A program made the position numbers and the translations under genes. From the NCBI GenBank assembly GCA_003158855.1, contig PMLJ01000043.1, forward strand, positions 62,001 through 126,000: a stretch of 64,000 nt of DNA. The letters are read 5' to 3'. Below are positions 34,616-43,345 of this stretch, one piece after another; the stretch's first letter is position 1, and every line of letters begins with the position of its first letter. The notes under the pieces are model-generated. The model was not told the DNA's origin. It did no database searches and worked only from the letters and a program-made list of their open reading frames with translations. The stretch comes from Acidimicrobiaceae bacterium (lineage in GTDB: Bacteria; Actinomycetota; Acidimicrobiia; Acidimicrobiales; RAAP-2).

Positions 34616-35125
34616 TCAGTCTGTCACCCAACGAACACGGTGCGATGCTTGGCCGCCTTGGTACCCCGAATCGAGCGCTGATAGCTCCGAGACGTGCTGC
34701 TGATCGAGGCGCACGACGCAGTTCGCGAAATCAACGGCAACGAGCGAACCGCCCTCATCGGTGTCCGCCTCGCTGAGGCATGCCGCGCGCCGGAAAGCAG
34801 TCCAGTCGACTTCGGCGACAATGAACCGACGCCTCGCAGCATTGTCGTAGAGGTGTCGGAACACCTCGCGACTCCAGATGTTGATGCGGCTGTCGAGGAC
34901 CAAGATCCGATGCTCGGCACATCCCTCCAGCCCGAGCGTGGTGTCCTGAGAGCAGGGCAAGAGGGCGAAGGTCTCTCCGAGCACCGGCGGGACGAGAGCG
35001 GACTTGGCAATGCGCGAAGTGGACGTCGAGGTGGGCGTTGAAGACGCAAGATGCCGACTGAAGAAGAAAGCGCCCGCGACGAGCACCAGCGTTGCGAGAA
35101 CAAGAGTCGAAAACAGGCGGCGCAC
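34616..35125 (-). CDS. LprI-like (DUF1311) exported protein
   Basis: A 169-residue protein. Residues 1-24 form a signal anchor (LFSTLVLATLVLVAGAFFF). The exported part has the DUF1311/LprI layout: CSQDTTLGLEGCAEHRILVLD, then VDWTAFRRAACLSEAD, EGGSLVAVDFANCVVRL and QQHVSEL, with four spaced cysteines that could form two disulfides. LprI of M. tuberculosis is a lysozyme inhibitor; here the similarity is by motif only. GTG 35125 is the start. It is followed at 3 nt by the nucleotidyltransferase gene. Confidence 0.65.
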   Translation of the reverse strand: MRRLFSTLVLATLVLVAGAFFFSRHLASSTPTSTSTSRIAKSALVPPVLGETFALLPCSQDTTLGLEGCAEHRILVLDSRINIWSREVFRHLYDNAARRRFIVAEVDWTAFRRAACLSEADTDEGGSLVAVDFANCVVRLDQQHVSELSALDSGYQGGQASHRVRWVTD

Positions 35126-35250
35126 CGTCCGAGTATGGCATGGCCCCGTCGAAATGAGGCTTTCGAGCGGCGGCGCCGCGGCGGGTTGTGATCAGAGGCG
35201 CGAAGTTACTCCGGCGGATCGCCGGAGCCTTCAAAACACGGTCACGTCGC

Positions 35251-36438
35251 TTACTGCACGATCAGCGACTTGAAGCGCAGGGCGCTCGCAAAGGCGACCA
35301 GGTCGAGGCCGGCGAAGACGGCGATGGTGAGAGGTACCACGTGTACGCCAAAGGCCGACACCATCAAACTCAGGACGCCGGGACCGCCAACCCCGCCGAT
35401 CATCATGAAGAGAATGAGCCACGATATTCCGTCGCTGTCGTGTGGGCAAAGCATTGAGTACCACATCAGGCCCATCGGGAAGATTGAGGCGAGGATGAGT
35501 CCGAGCAGCGGGTAGGCATACGGGGCCAGGGCTCGGGAAAGAGCGGCGATGCAGACGATGATCGCGAAAGCCAGACCGGCGAGCACGAGTATCTTGTCCG
35601 AAAGACGGTGGTAGAGGGGCCCGCCGAGTCCACGCCCGATGGCCATCCCGCTCCAGAACCCCGCGGTGACGAAACTCCCAACCGACTGGGAGAAGCCTTC
35701 CCCGTGCAGTTGCGTGGCCATCCAACCGGCCGCTCCGGTTTCGATGGCGACGTAGAGTATGTACGCGACGACGAATGTGATCAAGATCGGACGACGCTGC
35801 GATTTCATGCCCGAGATCTTTTGCTGGAGCAGTTCCGCGTGGAGCGGCGGAGCGTGGACGCCGCCGTTGAGCATGGAGAGAAAGAGGGCGATGACGCCGA
35901 TGCCCGCGAACACCATCGGGAAGTTGTTGGGCCGGACCAAGACGATGATGAGCGGACAGATGACGGCGCCGACCCCGTAGCCGGCGTTGCCCACACTGAG
36001 TCGAAAGGCACGACCCTTTCGCGACGTGCGGGCGAGCAGCGTGTTAAGACCGATATCCAGTGCGCCAAATCCCAGCCCGATGAAGAGCACGCTTATCAGG
36101 AAGAAAGTCCAACTGCGGGTTGCGGCGGCGCCCACGGCTCCGACGGCGATGATGAGCAGCGCAACGGTGAGCACCACTCGGCCCTGGAGGCGTTTGAGGC
36201 CAAGCCAACCCGGCAGTACACCGAATCCTGCGCCAACGAAGTAGACACTGAGCGCACTGCCCGCGCTCGGGAGCGAGAGTTGAAATCGGTGGGTGAAACT
36301 CACGAGCAATGGCCCGAAGAGCGATGATGTTGCTCCAATAAGAACGAAGATTCCAGTTGTGCTCGCGAATGCGAAGGGCCGATACGAGACTTCGGTTGCG
36401 GGTGTCGCAGGAGTAATGGAATCCACGGGCACTCTCAA
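35251..36438 (-). CDS. MFS transporter (sugar-type, FucP/GlcP-like)
   Basis: A protein of about 395 residues with twelve hydrophobic segments. Glycine-rich helices (VGAGFGVLPGWLGLKRL; SVGNAGYGVGAVICPL; TAGFWSGMAIGRGLGGPLYHRL) and the GLGFGALDIGLNTLLA element are typical of the smaller MFS group that moves sugars. Possible starts are TTG 36438, GTG 36432 and GTG 36426; none has a ribosome site. It is divergent from the ROK kinase gene of the sugar island, so it could import a related sugar; that is inference. Confidence 0.78.
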   Translation of the reverse strand: MRVPVDSITPATPATEVSYRPFAFASTTGIFVLIGATSSLFGPLLVSFTHRFQLSLPSAGSALSVYFVGAGFGVLPGWLGLKRLQGRVVLTVALLIIAVGAVGAAATRSWTFFLISVLFIGLGFGALDIGLNTLLARTSRKGRAFRLSVGNAGYGVGAVICPLIIVLVRPNNFPMVFAGIGVIALFLSMLNGGVHAPPLHAELLQQKISGMKSQRRPILITFVVAYILYVAIETGAAGWMATQLHGEGFSQSVGSFVTAGFWSGMAIGRGLGGPLYHRLSDKILVLAGLAFAIIVCIAALSRALAPYAYPLLGLILASIFPMGLMWYSMLCPHDSDGISWLILFMMIGGVGGPGVLSLMVSAFGVHVVPLTIAVFAGLDLVAFASALRFKSLIVQ

Positions 36439-36584
36439 TTCGGCGAGCTTGAGGATCGATCGCTGACCGGTTCTAGCGAAAGCTCATTGTCCCTCTGAAG
36501 GTTAGGACTTCTCATGGTATTCATCAAAAGAGAGAGTTCGCACTCGAGTTGGCAAGTACAAGCAGGGGGCTCCACCGGCGTCGT

Positions 36585-36590
36585 TACAAT
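36585..36590 (+). promoter_or_regulatory. Leaderless -10 element of the ROK kinase gene
   Basis: TACAAT, near-consensus, lies 6 nt before the ATG at 36597; there is no Shine-Dalgarno. Confidence 0.55.
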
Positions 36591-36596
36591 TCGCAC

Positions 36597-37373
36597 ATGG
36601 CGACTGCACCGGATCCACTCAATGAGAACATCCTGGCGATCGACATCGGAGCGACCGGCATCAAGTTCGGCATGGTTGATCCGAGTGGTCACCTCGTGGA
36701 ATCAGTCCGGCGCATCGCGACCCCCTACCCGTGTCTTCCGGACCGTCTCATTGAGGTGGTGGTGGAGGAAATCCAGAGGAGTGGATGCTCGCGCGTCGGA
36801 ATCGGGTTCCCTGGCGAGCTCGTTGATGGCGTCGTGATCGAGCCCGGCAATCTTTCGCGACCCGGGGGAATCACCACCGAGATTGATCTGAGGATTCACG
36901 AGACGTGGCTGGGCTTCAACCTCCAACAAGCCTTCCAGAAGGTGTCTCCGCGAGATATCCGAGTGGTCAACGACGCCACGCTCGCGGCGCTTGGCTACTG
37001 CGACGGTGTCGGCCGGGAGCTCGTCTTCACGCTAGGCACCGGGTTCGGAATTGCCCTCGTCGTCGACGGCTCAATCGAAAGAATACGTGACGTGGGTGGC
37101 GAGATCTTCCGCGATGGTCAGACGTACGATCAACTGATTGGCGAGTTGTCCCGGTCCCAGGACCAGGCTAGGTGGGGTCGAGTGCTGTTGCGGGCGGTGG
37201 AGAACTTCGTCGAGGAGTTCGGCGCCGACACGGTGCACATCGGCGGCGGCAATGCACGCCTGGTCGACCTGTCGCTGTTCGCCGACGCACCCTATCGAAT
37301 CGAAGTGAACGACAACCTCGGGACTCTGCGCGGCGCGGCGAAGCTCTTCAAGCACGTCGAATCGAAGCCTTAG
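36597..37373 (+). CDS. ROK-family sugar kinase (polyphosphate glucokinase-like)
   Basis: A 258-residue kinase. The ATP phosphate-1 motif is AIDIGATGIKFG; the sugar-binding region is GIGFPGELVDGVV, VVNDATLAALGY (catalytic Asp) and the phosphate-2 motif LGTGFGIALVVDG. It lacks the zinc-binding CxCGxxGC motif of classical ROK kinases and has the shorter form seen in polyphosphate glucokinases, so the donor may be polyP as well as ATP. The start at 36597 is set by the leaderless promoter; the open frame further upstream is not used. It begins the sugar island and is followed by a SIS-domain gene. Confidence 0.85.
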   Translation: MATAPDPLNENILAIDIGATGIKFGMVDPSGHLVESVRRIATPYPCLPDRLIEVVVEEIQRSGCSRVGIGFPGELVDGVVIEPGNLSRPGGITTEIDLRIHETWLGFNLQQAFQKVSPRDIRVVNDATLAALGYCDGVGRELVFTLGTGFGIALVVDGSIERIRDVGGEIFRDGQTYDQLIGELSRSQDQARWGRVLLRAVENFVEEFGADTVHIGGGNARLVDLSLFADAPYRIEVNDNLGTLRGAAKLFKHVESKP

Positions 37374-37470
37374 TAGTCGTGACGGCGGAGTCTTCGCCAG
37401 TCGTCGGCTCGAAACGTCCAACTACACTTCGGTTGACTCTCGCGGTCAGCCATCAGACGAATGAGGATCA

Positions 37471-38496
37471 ATGACAACAATCTTTGAAGATGAAATCCGT
37501 TCGCAGGCCGGAATTCTTCGTCGTCGGACCGAGGCAGGCATGGAAAAGGCTCAATACGTCGCCGACTCCTGGATCGAGATCAACTACGCGCTGCTGGGCG
37601 CTCGCGGATCATCGGACAACGCCGCCCTCTTCTTCCAGTACCTCGCCGGGAAGGAGTTGGGAATCCTGGTAGCGCTCGCGGCGCCCTCGCTCTACGAGGG
37701 CGACAACGTGATTGACATGACGGGCGCCGGGGTTCTCGTCATCTCCCAGTCAGGTCGGTCGCCGGGTATCGGGCAAATACTCCAGCAGGCTCTGGACCAG
37801 CACCGCCCGAACGCCGTCATCACGAATGACGTCACCTCGCCTCTCGCGATGAACTGCGACATGGTCATTGATCTCGCGGCGGGTCCCGAACGCGCGATTG
37901 CCTCGACCAAGACCTTCTCCTCGACTTGGCACGCTTTGGCCCAGTTGGTTGAGGCCTTGAAGGGAAGCGCCCTCGACGGGCTGGACGAGCTTCCCGACGT
38001 GATCGACCGGGTGGCGCAGTCGGCGCTTTCGTCGTCGCTTCCTACGTCGCTGCTCAACGCGTCACGAGGCCTCACCGTGGTGGGAAGGGGGGTGGGGTTC
38101 GCTGTGGCGTCCGAGATCTCCCTCAAGATCCGTGAGGTGACCGGTATCCGGTCGGAGGCGTACGCCGCATCCGACTTTGCCCACGGTCCGATCGGCGCCG
38201 ACGGCGAAGACTGCACGCTGCTGCTGGTCGTGACCGAGGAGATGACCGAGGAACTTTGCGCCTTGATTCTTGACGGCAGCCGCCAGACCGGAATGCGCAC
38301 CGTGGTGCTGCGAGCCAGTGACCGCAACGCAATGGCGTGCGACGACGAGATAGTCCTCGACGAATCGCTTCCAAACTGGAGTCTCGGACTCGCGCAGGTC
38401 GTCGTGGGTCAGGTCTTGGCGCTGCGGCTCGGCGAACTCCGTGGACGACCGATCGACACGTCGCCTGGGTTGAACAAGGTCACTCTCACTGTTTAA
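37471..38496 (+). CDS. SIS-domain protein, GlmS-C-terminal-like (putative amino-sugar-phosphate isomerase/deaminase)
   Basis: A 341-residue cytosolic protein with two SIS domains, like the isomerase half of GlmS and the NagB-II/AgaS deaminases. Domain 1 has LGARGSSDNAALFFQYL and VLVISQSGRSPGI (phosphosugar-binding Ser). Domain 2 has VVGRGVGFAVASEISLKIREVTGIRSEAY, DFAHGP and the C-terminal SPGLNKVTLTV, the loop that closes on the sugar. It lacks the glutaminase domain, so synthesis by transamidation is excluded; deamination of an amino-sugar phosphate is the likely role. GAGGATCA precedes the ATG. Confidence 0.87.
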   Translation: MTTIFEDEIRSQAGILRRRTEAGMEKAQYVADSWIEINYALLGARGSSDNAALFFQYLAGKELGILVALAAPSLYEGDNVIDMTGAGVLVISQSGRSPGIGQILQQALDQHRPNAVITNDVTSPLAMNCDMVIDLAAGPERAIASTKTFSSTWHALAQLVEALKGSALDGLDELPDVIDRVAQSALSSSLPTSLLNASRGLTVVGRGVGFAVASEISLKIREVTGIRSEAYAASDFAHGPIGADGEDCTLLLVVTEEMTEELCALILDGSRQTGMRTVVLRASDRNAMACDDEIVLDESLPNWSLGLAQVVVGQVLALRLGELRGRPIDTSPGLNKVTLTV

Positions 38497-38675
38497 CCGG
38501 AGGCGGCCTCGCGTCTTGGCTCGCTCCGTCCTGCGGTATTTCCAGCTTTCGAAGACACCGGCTCCAACCGTCTGATCCTTTCGGATACTGGCCTCGGCTG
38601 TTCGTCGAGCTTCCTGAGAATTTATGCCGTGGAATTCGACAGAATTGTTAAATTGTCTCAACTCAAGGTGAAATC

Positions 38676-38706
38676 TGTTAAAAAATCGCATATTGTGACT
38701 CGATGG
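38676..38706 (+). promoter_or_regulatory. DeoR-type operator and promoter of the ABC operon
   Basis: A 31-bp block beginning TGTTAAAAAATCGCAT and containing the near-palindrome TCGCATATTGTGA. It matches the block at the start of the deoR gene (46951-46981) at 25 of 31 positions. It includes TATTGT (38691-38696), a -10 element 6 nt before an ATG at 38703. The promoter therefore lies inside the presumed repressor site. Confidence 0.65.
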
Positions 38707-38753
38707 TCACTGTGTTCGTCTTCCCAAGCGCTGCACGACTGGATCTGTTGTAG
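38703..38753 (+). CDS. Possible leaderless leader peptide upstream of the ABC operon
   Basis: The ATG at 38703 lies 6 nt after TATTGT, the geometry used for leaderless genes in this window, and opens a 16-codon frame (MVTVFVFPSAARLDLL, stop TAG). It ends 64 nt before the binding-protein gene. It has no recognised motif or codon run that would suggest attenuation. It may be only a transcription start that happens to be ATG. Confidence 0.3.
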   Translation: MVTVFVFPSAARLDLL

Positions 38754-38817
38754 CAATTGATAGTGAGTACTGTGAACCGACGAACCCCGAAAGGTTCTTT
38801 AGAAAAGGAGCTGGAGT

Positions 38818-40473
38818 ATGAGAGAGAAGTTTAAAGGGGGACTCGCCGCTTTGGCTCTGGCCCTTGTGACAAGCACCTGTGTGCTCGGGCCATCAGTCGC
38901 TGGTGCCTCGGGTCAAGTGCCTTTGAATCTTGATAATGAGCAAGGAATGCTGTGGGCCTGTTCGTTCAATCCTTTTCTCCCGACGTCGTCGCCCTACTCG
39001 GTCGGCCTCACGTACGAGACGCTCGATTTCATCGACGCCCTGGAGAACGCCAAGGTGACCCCTTGGCTCGCCTCCGCGTACGCATGGAGCAACGCCAACA
39101 AGACGCTGACCTTCACGATTCGCTCGGGAGTGAAATGGACCGACGGCAAGCCCTTCTCGGCCGCTGACGTCGCCTATACGTTCAACCTTCTCAAGAAGAC
39201 CCCCGCCCTCGACGCCAACGCCGTGTGGTCGGTGCTCTCGAGCGTGACCCAGAGCGGTTCGAACAAGGTTGTCTTCAACTTCACGAAGTCGGCCGTGCCG
39301 TACTTCTTCTACGTTGCGGGCCAGGTGCCGATCGTCCCGCAGCACATCTGGAGCAAGGTCTCGAATCCTGTCACCAACCCGATCAGCACGCCTATCGGCA
39401 CTGGTGGCTACGTCATGTCCAAGTGCACGCCTCAGAACATCCAGTGGACGGCCAACCCCAACTACTGGCAGCCCGGACTCGCCCAAGTGAAGACGGTGAA
39501 CATGCCCGCCTTCTTGTCCAACAATACGGCCAACGAATACTTGGCCACCGGACAGTCGGCGTACGGCGCTCAATTCATCCCGAACATCAAGAGCTACTTC
39601 GTCGCAAAGAAGGCCGGCAACGGTTACTGGTTCCCACCGGTCGCCAACGTGTCGCTCTTCCCGAACCTGACAGTCGCCGGGCTCAATGACGTTGCTGTCC
39701 GCCAGGCGATCAGCTACGGCATCAACCGCGCGTCTGTCTCCAAGATCGGCGAGTACGGCTACGAGCCCCCCGCCAGCCAAACTGGCATCGTGGCGCCCAC
39801 GTTCTCTTCGTGGTCAAGCAGCGCCGCGATGAAGGCCGCTGGTTCCAGCTACGACCCCGCCAAGGCGAAGTCGCTGCTCACCAAGGACGGCTACAAGCTG
39901 GACAGCAAGGGCGTCTACGCGAAGAAGGGCAAGGAGCTCGCCTTCACGGTCATCACCAACGGCGGGTACTCCGACTGGATCGCCTCGATGCAGGTGCTTG
40001 GCGCGCAGTTGACCAAGATCGGAATCAAGATCACGGTCGACCCCGTCGCAAGCAGCAATTTCTACTCCGACGTCTACGCCGGCAAGTTCCAGTTGGCCTA
40101 CAACGTCGAGACCGGCGGACCGTCGCCGTTCTACGAGTTCCGCCAGTGGCTGTACTCGAAGAACTCGGCGCCCATTGGATCGGCCGCGGCGTCGAACTGG
40201 GAGCGCTTCAAGAGCCCCGCCGTTGACGCGTTGCTGAACCAGTACGGTGCCACCACCAACGTGGCGACCCAGCACTCGATCATGAGCCAACTGCAGACGA
40301 TCATGGTCCAGCAGGCTCCGATCATCCCGGTCCTCGAAGAGGTCGACTGGTTCCAGTACAACAACAAGGAGTACTCGGGCTTCCCAACACCGAAGAACCC
40401 CTACGCGCAGCCAGCTCTCTACAACGAGCCTGACTGGGGCGTGGTTCTGCTGCACCTGAAGCCACTTAGCTAG
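38818..40473 (+). CDS. ABC transporter substrate-binding protein, family 5 (DppA/OppA type)
   Basis: A 551-residue exported protein. Residues 1-30 form a signal peptide ending near AGASG; a cysteine at position 21 lacks a proper lipobox. The family-5 signature is visible as WTDGKPFSAADVAYTFNLL (residues about 106-124), and the C-terminal VQQAPIIPVLEEVDW. These proteins bind oligopeptides, but many actinobacterial members bind oligosaccharides or chitobiose. Context (GH20, SIS, ROK) favours a sugar ligand. Strong AAAAGGAG ribosome site. Confidence 0.9.
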   Translation: MREKFKGGLAALALALVTSTCVLGPSVAGASGQVPLNLDNEQGMLWACSFNPFLPTSSPYSVGLTYETLDFIDALENAKVTPWLASAYAWSNANKTLTFTIRSGVKWTDGKPFSAADVAYTFNLLKKTPALDANAVWSVLSSVTQSGSNKVVFNFTKSAVPYFFYVAGQVPIVPQHIWSKVSNPVTNPISTPIGTGGYVMSKCTPQNIQWTANPNYWQPGLAQVKTVNMPAFLSNNTANEYLATGQSAYGAQFIPNIKSYFVAKKAGNGYWFPPVANVSLFPNLTVAGLNDVAVRQAISYGINRASVSKIGEYGYEPPASQTGIVAPTFSSWSSSAAMKAAGSSYDPAKAKSLLTKDGYKLDSKGVYAKKGKELAFTVITNGGYSDWIASMQVLGAQLTKIGIKITVDPVASSNFYSDVYAGKFQLAYNVETGGPSPFYEFRQWLYSKNSAPIGSAAASNWERFKSPAVDALLNQYGATTNVATQHSIMSQLQTIMVQQAPIIPVLEEVDWFQYNNKEYSGFPTPKNPYAQPALYNEPDWGVVLLHLKPLS

Positions 40474-40497
40474 AGAATTGTTGGGCAGAGTCGGGAG

Positions 40498-41481
40498 ATG
40501 AGGTTCTTAGTACGCCGTTTGGGCTTCCTGTTAGTAGCACTATGGGCAGCCTTAACGGTGAACTTCTTCATCCCCCGACTCATGCCCGGCAATCCCGCCG
40601 AATCAATGATGGCGAAGTTTCACGGGCACGTGAACCCGGTGGCCATCAAGGCTCTCGAGGTCGCCTTCGGCATCAACAACCATCAGGGCCTAATTTCCTC
40701 GTACTTCGAGTACATCAACAACACGCTGCACGGGAATCTGGGCCTGTCGCTCAGCTACTTCCCGATCCCCGTGAGCACCGTCATCATGCGGGCCCTGCCT
40801 TGGTCGCTGGGACTGGTGGGCATCAGCACGATTCTCGGATTCGTGATCGGAACCGCGCTCGGCGCCATCGCCGCGTGGCGACGAGGCGGAATCTTGGACA
40901 ATGTCCTGCCGCCGGCCTTCATCGTGATCTCGGCATTCCCGTACTTCTGGATTGGCCTGCTCTGCGTTTGGTTCTTCGCGCTCACGCTGGGTTGGTTCCC
41001 GATCCTCGGGGGCTACACCGAGACGGCGACGGTTGCTTGGAACTGGGGGTTCGTGGGCGACATCCTTTGGCACTCGGTGCTGCCGGCATTCACGATCCTG
41101 CTCACCTCGATCGGCGGCTGGATCCTCACGATGCGCAACAACATGATCACGGTCGTCGCCGAGGACTACGTGAAGATGGCGCGCGCGAAGGGTCTGAAGC
41201 CGCGAAGGGTCCTGTGGCAGTACGCCGGACGCAATGCCCTCCTCCCGAACCTCACGGGCTTCGCCATGTCGCTCGGCTTCGTCATCTCGGGCGCAATCCT
41301 GGTGGAGTACGTCTTCAACTACCCGGGCCTCGGTTTCACTCTGCTGCAAGCCGTCCAGAACGAGGACTACCCGCTGATGCAATCGCTCTTCCTACTCATC
41401 ACAGTCGCCGTGCTCGTGGCGATATTCATCTCTGACGTTGCGACCGCGCTCCTGGATCCAAGAACGAGGAGCAGCTCGTGA
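40498..41481 (+). CDS. ABC transporter permease (DppB type)
   Basis: A 327-residue inner-membrane permease with six predicted helices. It begins RRLGFLLVALWAALTVNFFIPRLMPGNP, the standard DppB/OppB opening. The cytoplasmic EAA loop reads EDYVKMARAKGLKPRRVLWQYAGRNALLP, which couples to the ATPases. It follows the binding-protein gene by 24 nt and overlaps the next permease by 4 nt. It pairs with the DppC-type permease to form the channel. Confidence 0.93.
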   Translation: MRFLVRRLGFLLVALWAALTVNFFIPRLMPGNPAESMMAKFHGHVNPVAIKALEVAFGINNHQGLISSYFEYINNTLHGNLGLSLSYFPIPVSTVIMRALPWSLGLVGISTILGFVIGTALGAIAAWRRGGILDNVLPPAFIVISAFPYFWIGLLCVWFFALTLGWFPILGGYTETATVAWNWGFVGDILWHSVLPAFTILLTSIGGWILTMRNNMITVVAEDYVKMARAKGLKPRRVLWQYAGRNALLPNLTGFAMSLGFVISGAILVEYVFNYPGLGFTLLQAVQNEDYPLMQSLFLLITVAVLVAIFISDVATALLDPRTRSSS

Positions 41482-42377
41482 GGCTCTTCTCCTCGATCGG
41501 CAACGTGTTGTTGCGATCCTTCAAGTTCCTGCGACGCGACAAGAAGGCCGCCGCAGGTTCGATCATCATGTTTGTCCTGCTCGTGATCACGGCTTTCCCG
41601 ACGTGGTTCACACCCCACGACCCTTCGGCTGAGATCTACACCCCGGGCGCCGGCCTCTCGTGGTCGCATCTCCTCGGCACGACGTCGTTCGGTCAGGACG
41701 TCTTCTCCCAGTTGATCGCTGGAACCCGCCAATCGGTGATGATCGCGCTCATTGTGGGCTTCATCTCGACGGTACTGTCGGTCGGAATCGGCATCACCGC
41801 GGCGTACTCCGGAGGCATCGTGGATGACGTGCTCTCTCTCGTCACCGACGTGGTGCTCGTCATCCCCACGTTCCCGCTCATCATCGTGATCACCGCCTAC
41901 CTGAAGAGCGCCAGCTTCTGGCTCATGGTGCTCGTCCTCGTGATCACGGGCTGGTCCTACGGGGCCCGCCAACTCCGCGTGCAGGCGTTGTCGCTGCGTA
42001 ACCGCGACTACCTGCTGGCCGCGAGGGCCCGTGGAGAGTCCAGCTGGTACGTGATCTGCGTTGAGTTGATCCCGCCGATGACGTCGCTCATCGTCGCGAA
42101 CTTCCTCGGTGCCGCGCTCTACGCCGTGCTCACCGCGGCGGGTCTTCAGTTCGTGGGGCTCGGCAACATCAACACCGAGTCCTGGGGAACGATGCTGTAC
42201 TGGGCGCAGAACAACGAGGCGCTTTCCATTGGTCTGCCGCTCTGGGCGCTCGCACCAGGAGTGGCCATCGCCATTCTCGGAAGCGGGCTGGCGCTTCTCA
42301 ACTACGCCTTCGACGAGATCGGCAATCCGGCGCTTCGACCGGTGTCGGCCAAACGGCTCCAGAAGGCGCGAGCATGA
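41478..42377 (+). CDS. ABC transporter permease (DppC type)
   Basis: A 299-residue permease. The polar N-terminus is followed by the first helix (AAAGSIIMFVLLVITAF), the family's LGTTSFGQDVFSQLIAGTRQS segment, and the EAA loop LRNRDYLLAARARGESSWYVICVELIPP. The C-terminal part PGVAIAILGSGLALLNYAFDEIGNPALR is the normal end. The GTG start overlaps the preceding stop (GTGA). Partner of the DppB-type permease. Confidence 0.93.
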   Translation: MRLFSSIGNVLLRSFKFLRRDKKAAAGSIIMFVLLVITAFPTWFTPHDPSAEIYTPGAGLSWSHLLGTTSFGQDVFSQLIAGTRQSVMIALIVGFISTVLSVGIGITAAYSGGIVDDVLSLVTDVVLVIPTFPLIIVITAYLKSASFWLMVLVLVITGWSYGARQLRVQALSLRNRDYLLAARARGESSWYVICVELIPPMTSLIVANFLGAALYAVLTAAGLQFVGLGNINTESWGTMLYWAQNNEALSIGLPLWALAPGVAIAILGSGLALLNYAFDEIGNPALRPVSAKRLQKARA

Positions 42378-43345
42378 GCCAGCCCATCTTGCAGATTCGT
42401 GACCTGCAGGTCGAATACGCCACACCGAACGGTCCCGCGCTCGCGGTCAGCGACGTGTCGCTCGACCTCCACGAGGGTGAGTTCCTCGCGGTCGTCGGCG
42501 AGTCGGGTTGCGGTAAGTCAACGCTGTTGTTCGCCATCGCCCAACTGCTGACCTACCCCGCCAGCGTCACCGGTGGATCGGTGGTCTTCGAGGGCGTTGA
42601 TCTCACGTCGTTGACGCCTGAGGAACTCCGCCAGCATCGCTGGCGCGATATTTCGGTCGTCATGCAGAGCGCGATGAACGCCCTCAATCCCACGCTCACC
42701 ATTGGAGCGCAACTGGCTGACGCGTGCGAGGCGCACACGGACTGGGACCATGAGCGAATTGCCGAGCGCTCCGCCGAGGTCCTCTCGATGGTCTCGATCG
42801 ACCCGGTGCACCTGAGGAGCTACCCGTTCCAGCTTTCGGGCGGGATGCGGCAGCGAGCCATGATCGCAATGGCCCTGTTGCTCGAGCCGAAGCTCGTGAT
42901 CATGGATGAGCCGACGTCGGCCCTCGACGTCGTCGCCCAGCGGCTGCTCATGCGCCAGGTCGAGACTCTTCGTCGCGAGCTCGGATTCTCGGTGCTCTTC
43001 GTGACCCACGACATGAGCGTCGTCTCGCACTTCTCGGACCGTCTGGCCGTCATGTACGCCGGCGAAGTGGTCGAGCTCGGCGCCACGCGCGCGGTGTTCG
43101 ATAATCCACAGCATCCCTACTCCCAGGGACTGATGGAGGCCTTTCCCTCGTTGCTCGGCGAAGTCCGCGAACTCACCGGGATACCCGGGAACCCTCCTTC
43201 GCTCGTCAATCCTCCGCCGGGGTGCTTCTTCGCGGCGCGCTGTCCCCACGCGACCGACGAATGTCGCGAGTTGCGCCCGGAGTTGGTGACCAACGACGAG
43301 CACGCCGTTCGTTGCCACCTCATCAACAAGGTGGCGAGAGTATGA
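42374..43345 (+). CDS. ABC transporter ATP-binding protein (DppD type)
   Basis: A 323-residue ATPase. Walker A VGESGCGKSTLLF, Q-loop VMQSAMNALNP, signature LSGGMRQRAMIAMAL, Walker B LVIMDEPTSALD and H-loop FVTHDMS are intact. The C-terminal oligopeptide-type extension carries CFFAARCPHATDECRE, the cysteine cluster seen in this group. It starts in an ATGA overlap with the permease. It forms the heterodimeric motor with the next gene product. Confidence 0.94.
   Translation: MSQPILQIRDLQVEYATPNGPALAVSDVSLDLHEGEFLAVVGESGCGKSTLLFAIAQLLTYPASVTGGSVVFEGVDLTSLTPEELRQHRWRDISVVMQSAMNALNPTLTIGAQLADACEAHTDWDHERIAERSAEVLSMVSIDPVHLRSYPFQLSGGMRQRAMIAMALLLEPKLVIMDEPTSALDVVAQRLLMRQVETLRRELGFSVLFVTHDMSVVSHFSDRLAVMYAGEVVELGATRAVFDNPQHPYSQGLMEAFPSLLGEVRELTGIPGNPPSLVNPPPGCFFAARCPHATDECRELRPELVTNDEHAVRCHLINKVARV

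Larger units (their letters stand above)
38497..38817. other. 321-nt leader/promoter region of the ABC operon
   Basis: It contains the DeoR-type operator and -10 element (38676-38706), a possible 16-codon leader ORF (38703-38753) and the strong ribosome site AAAAGGAG of the binding-protein gene. The rest shows no coding potential. Confidence 0.6.
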
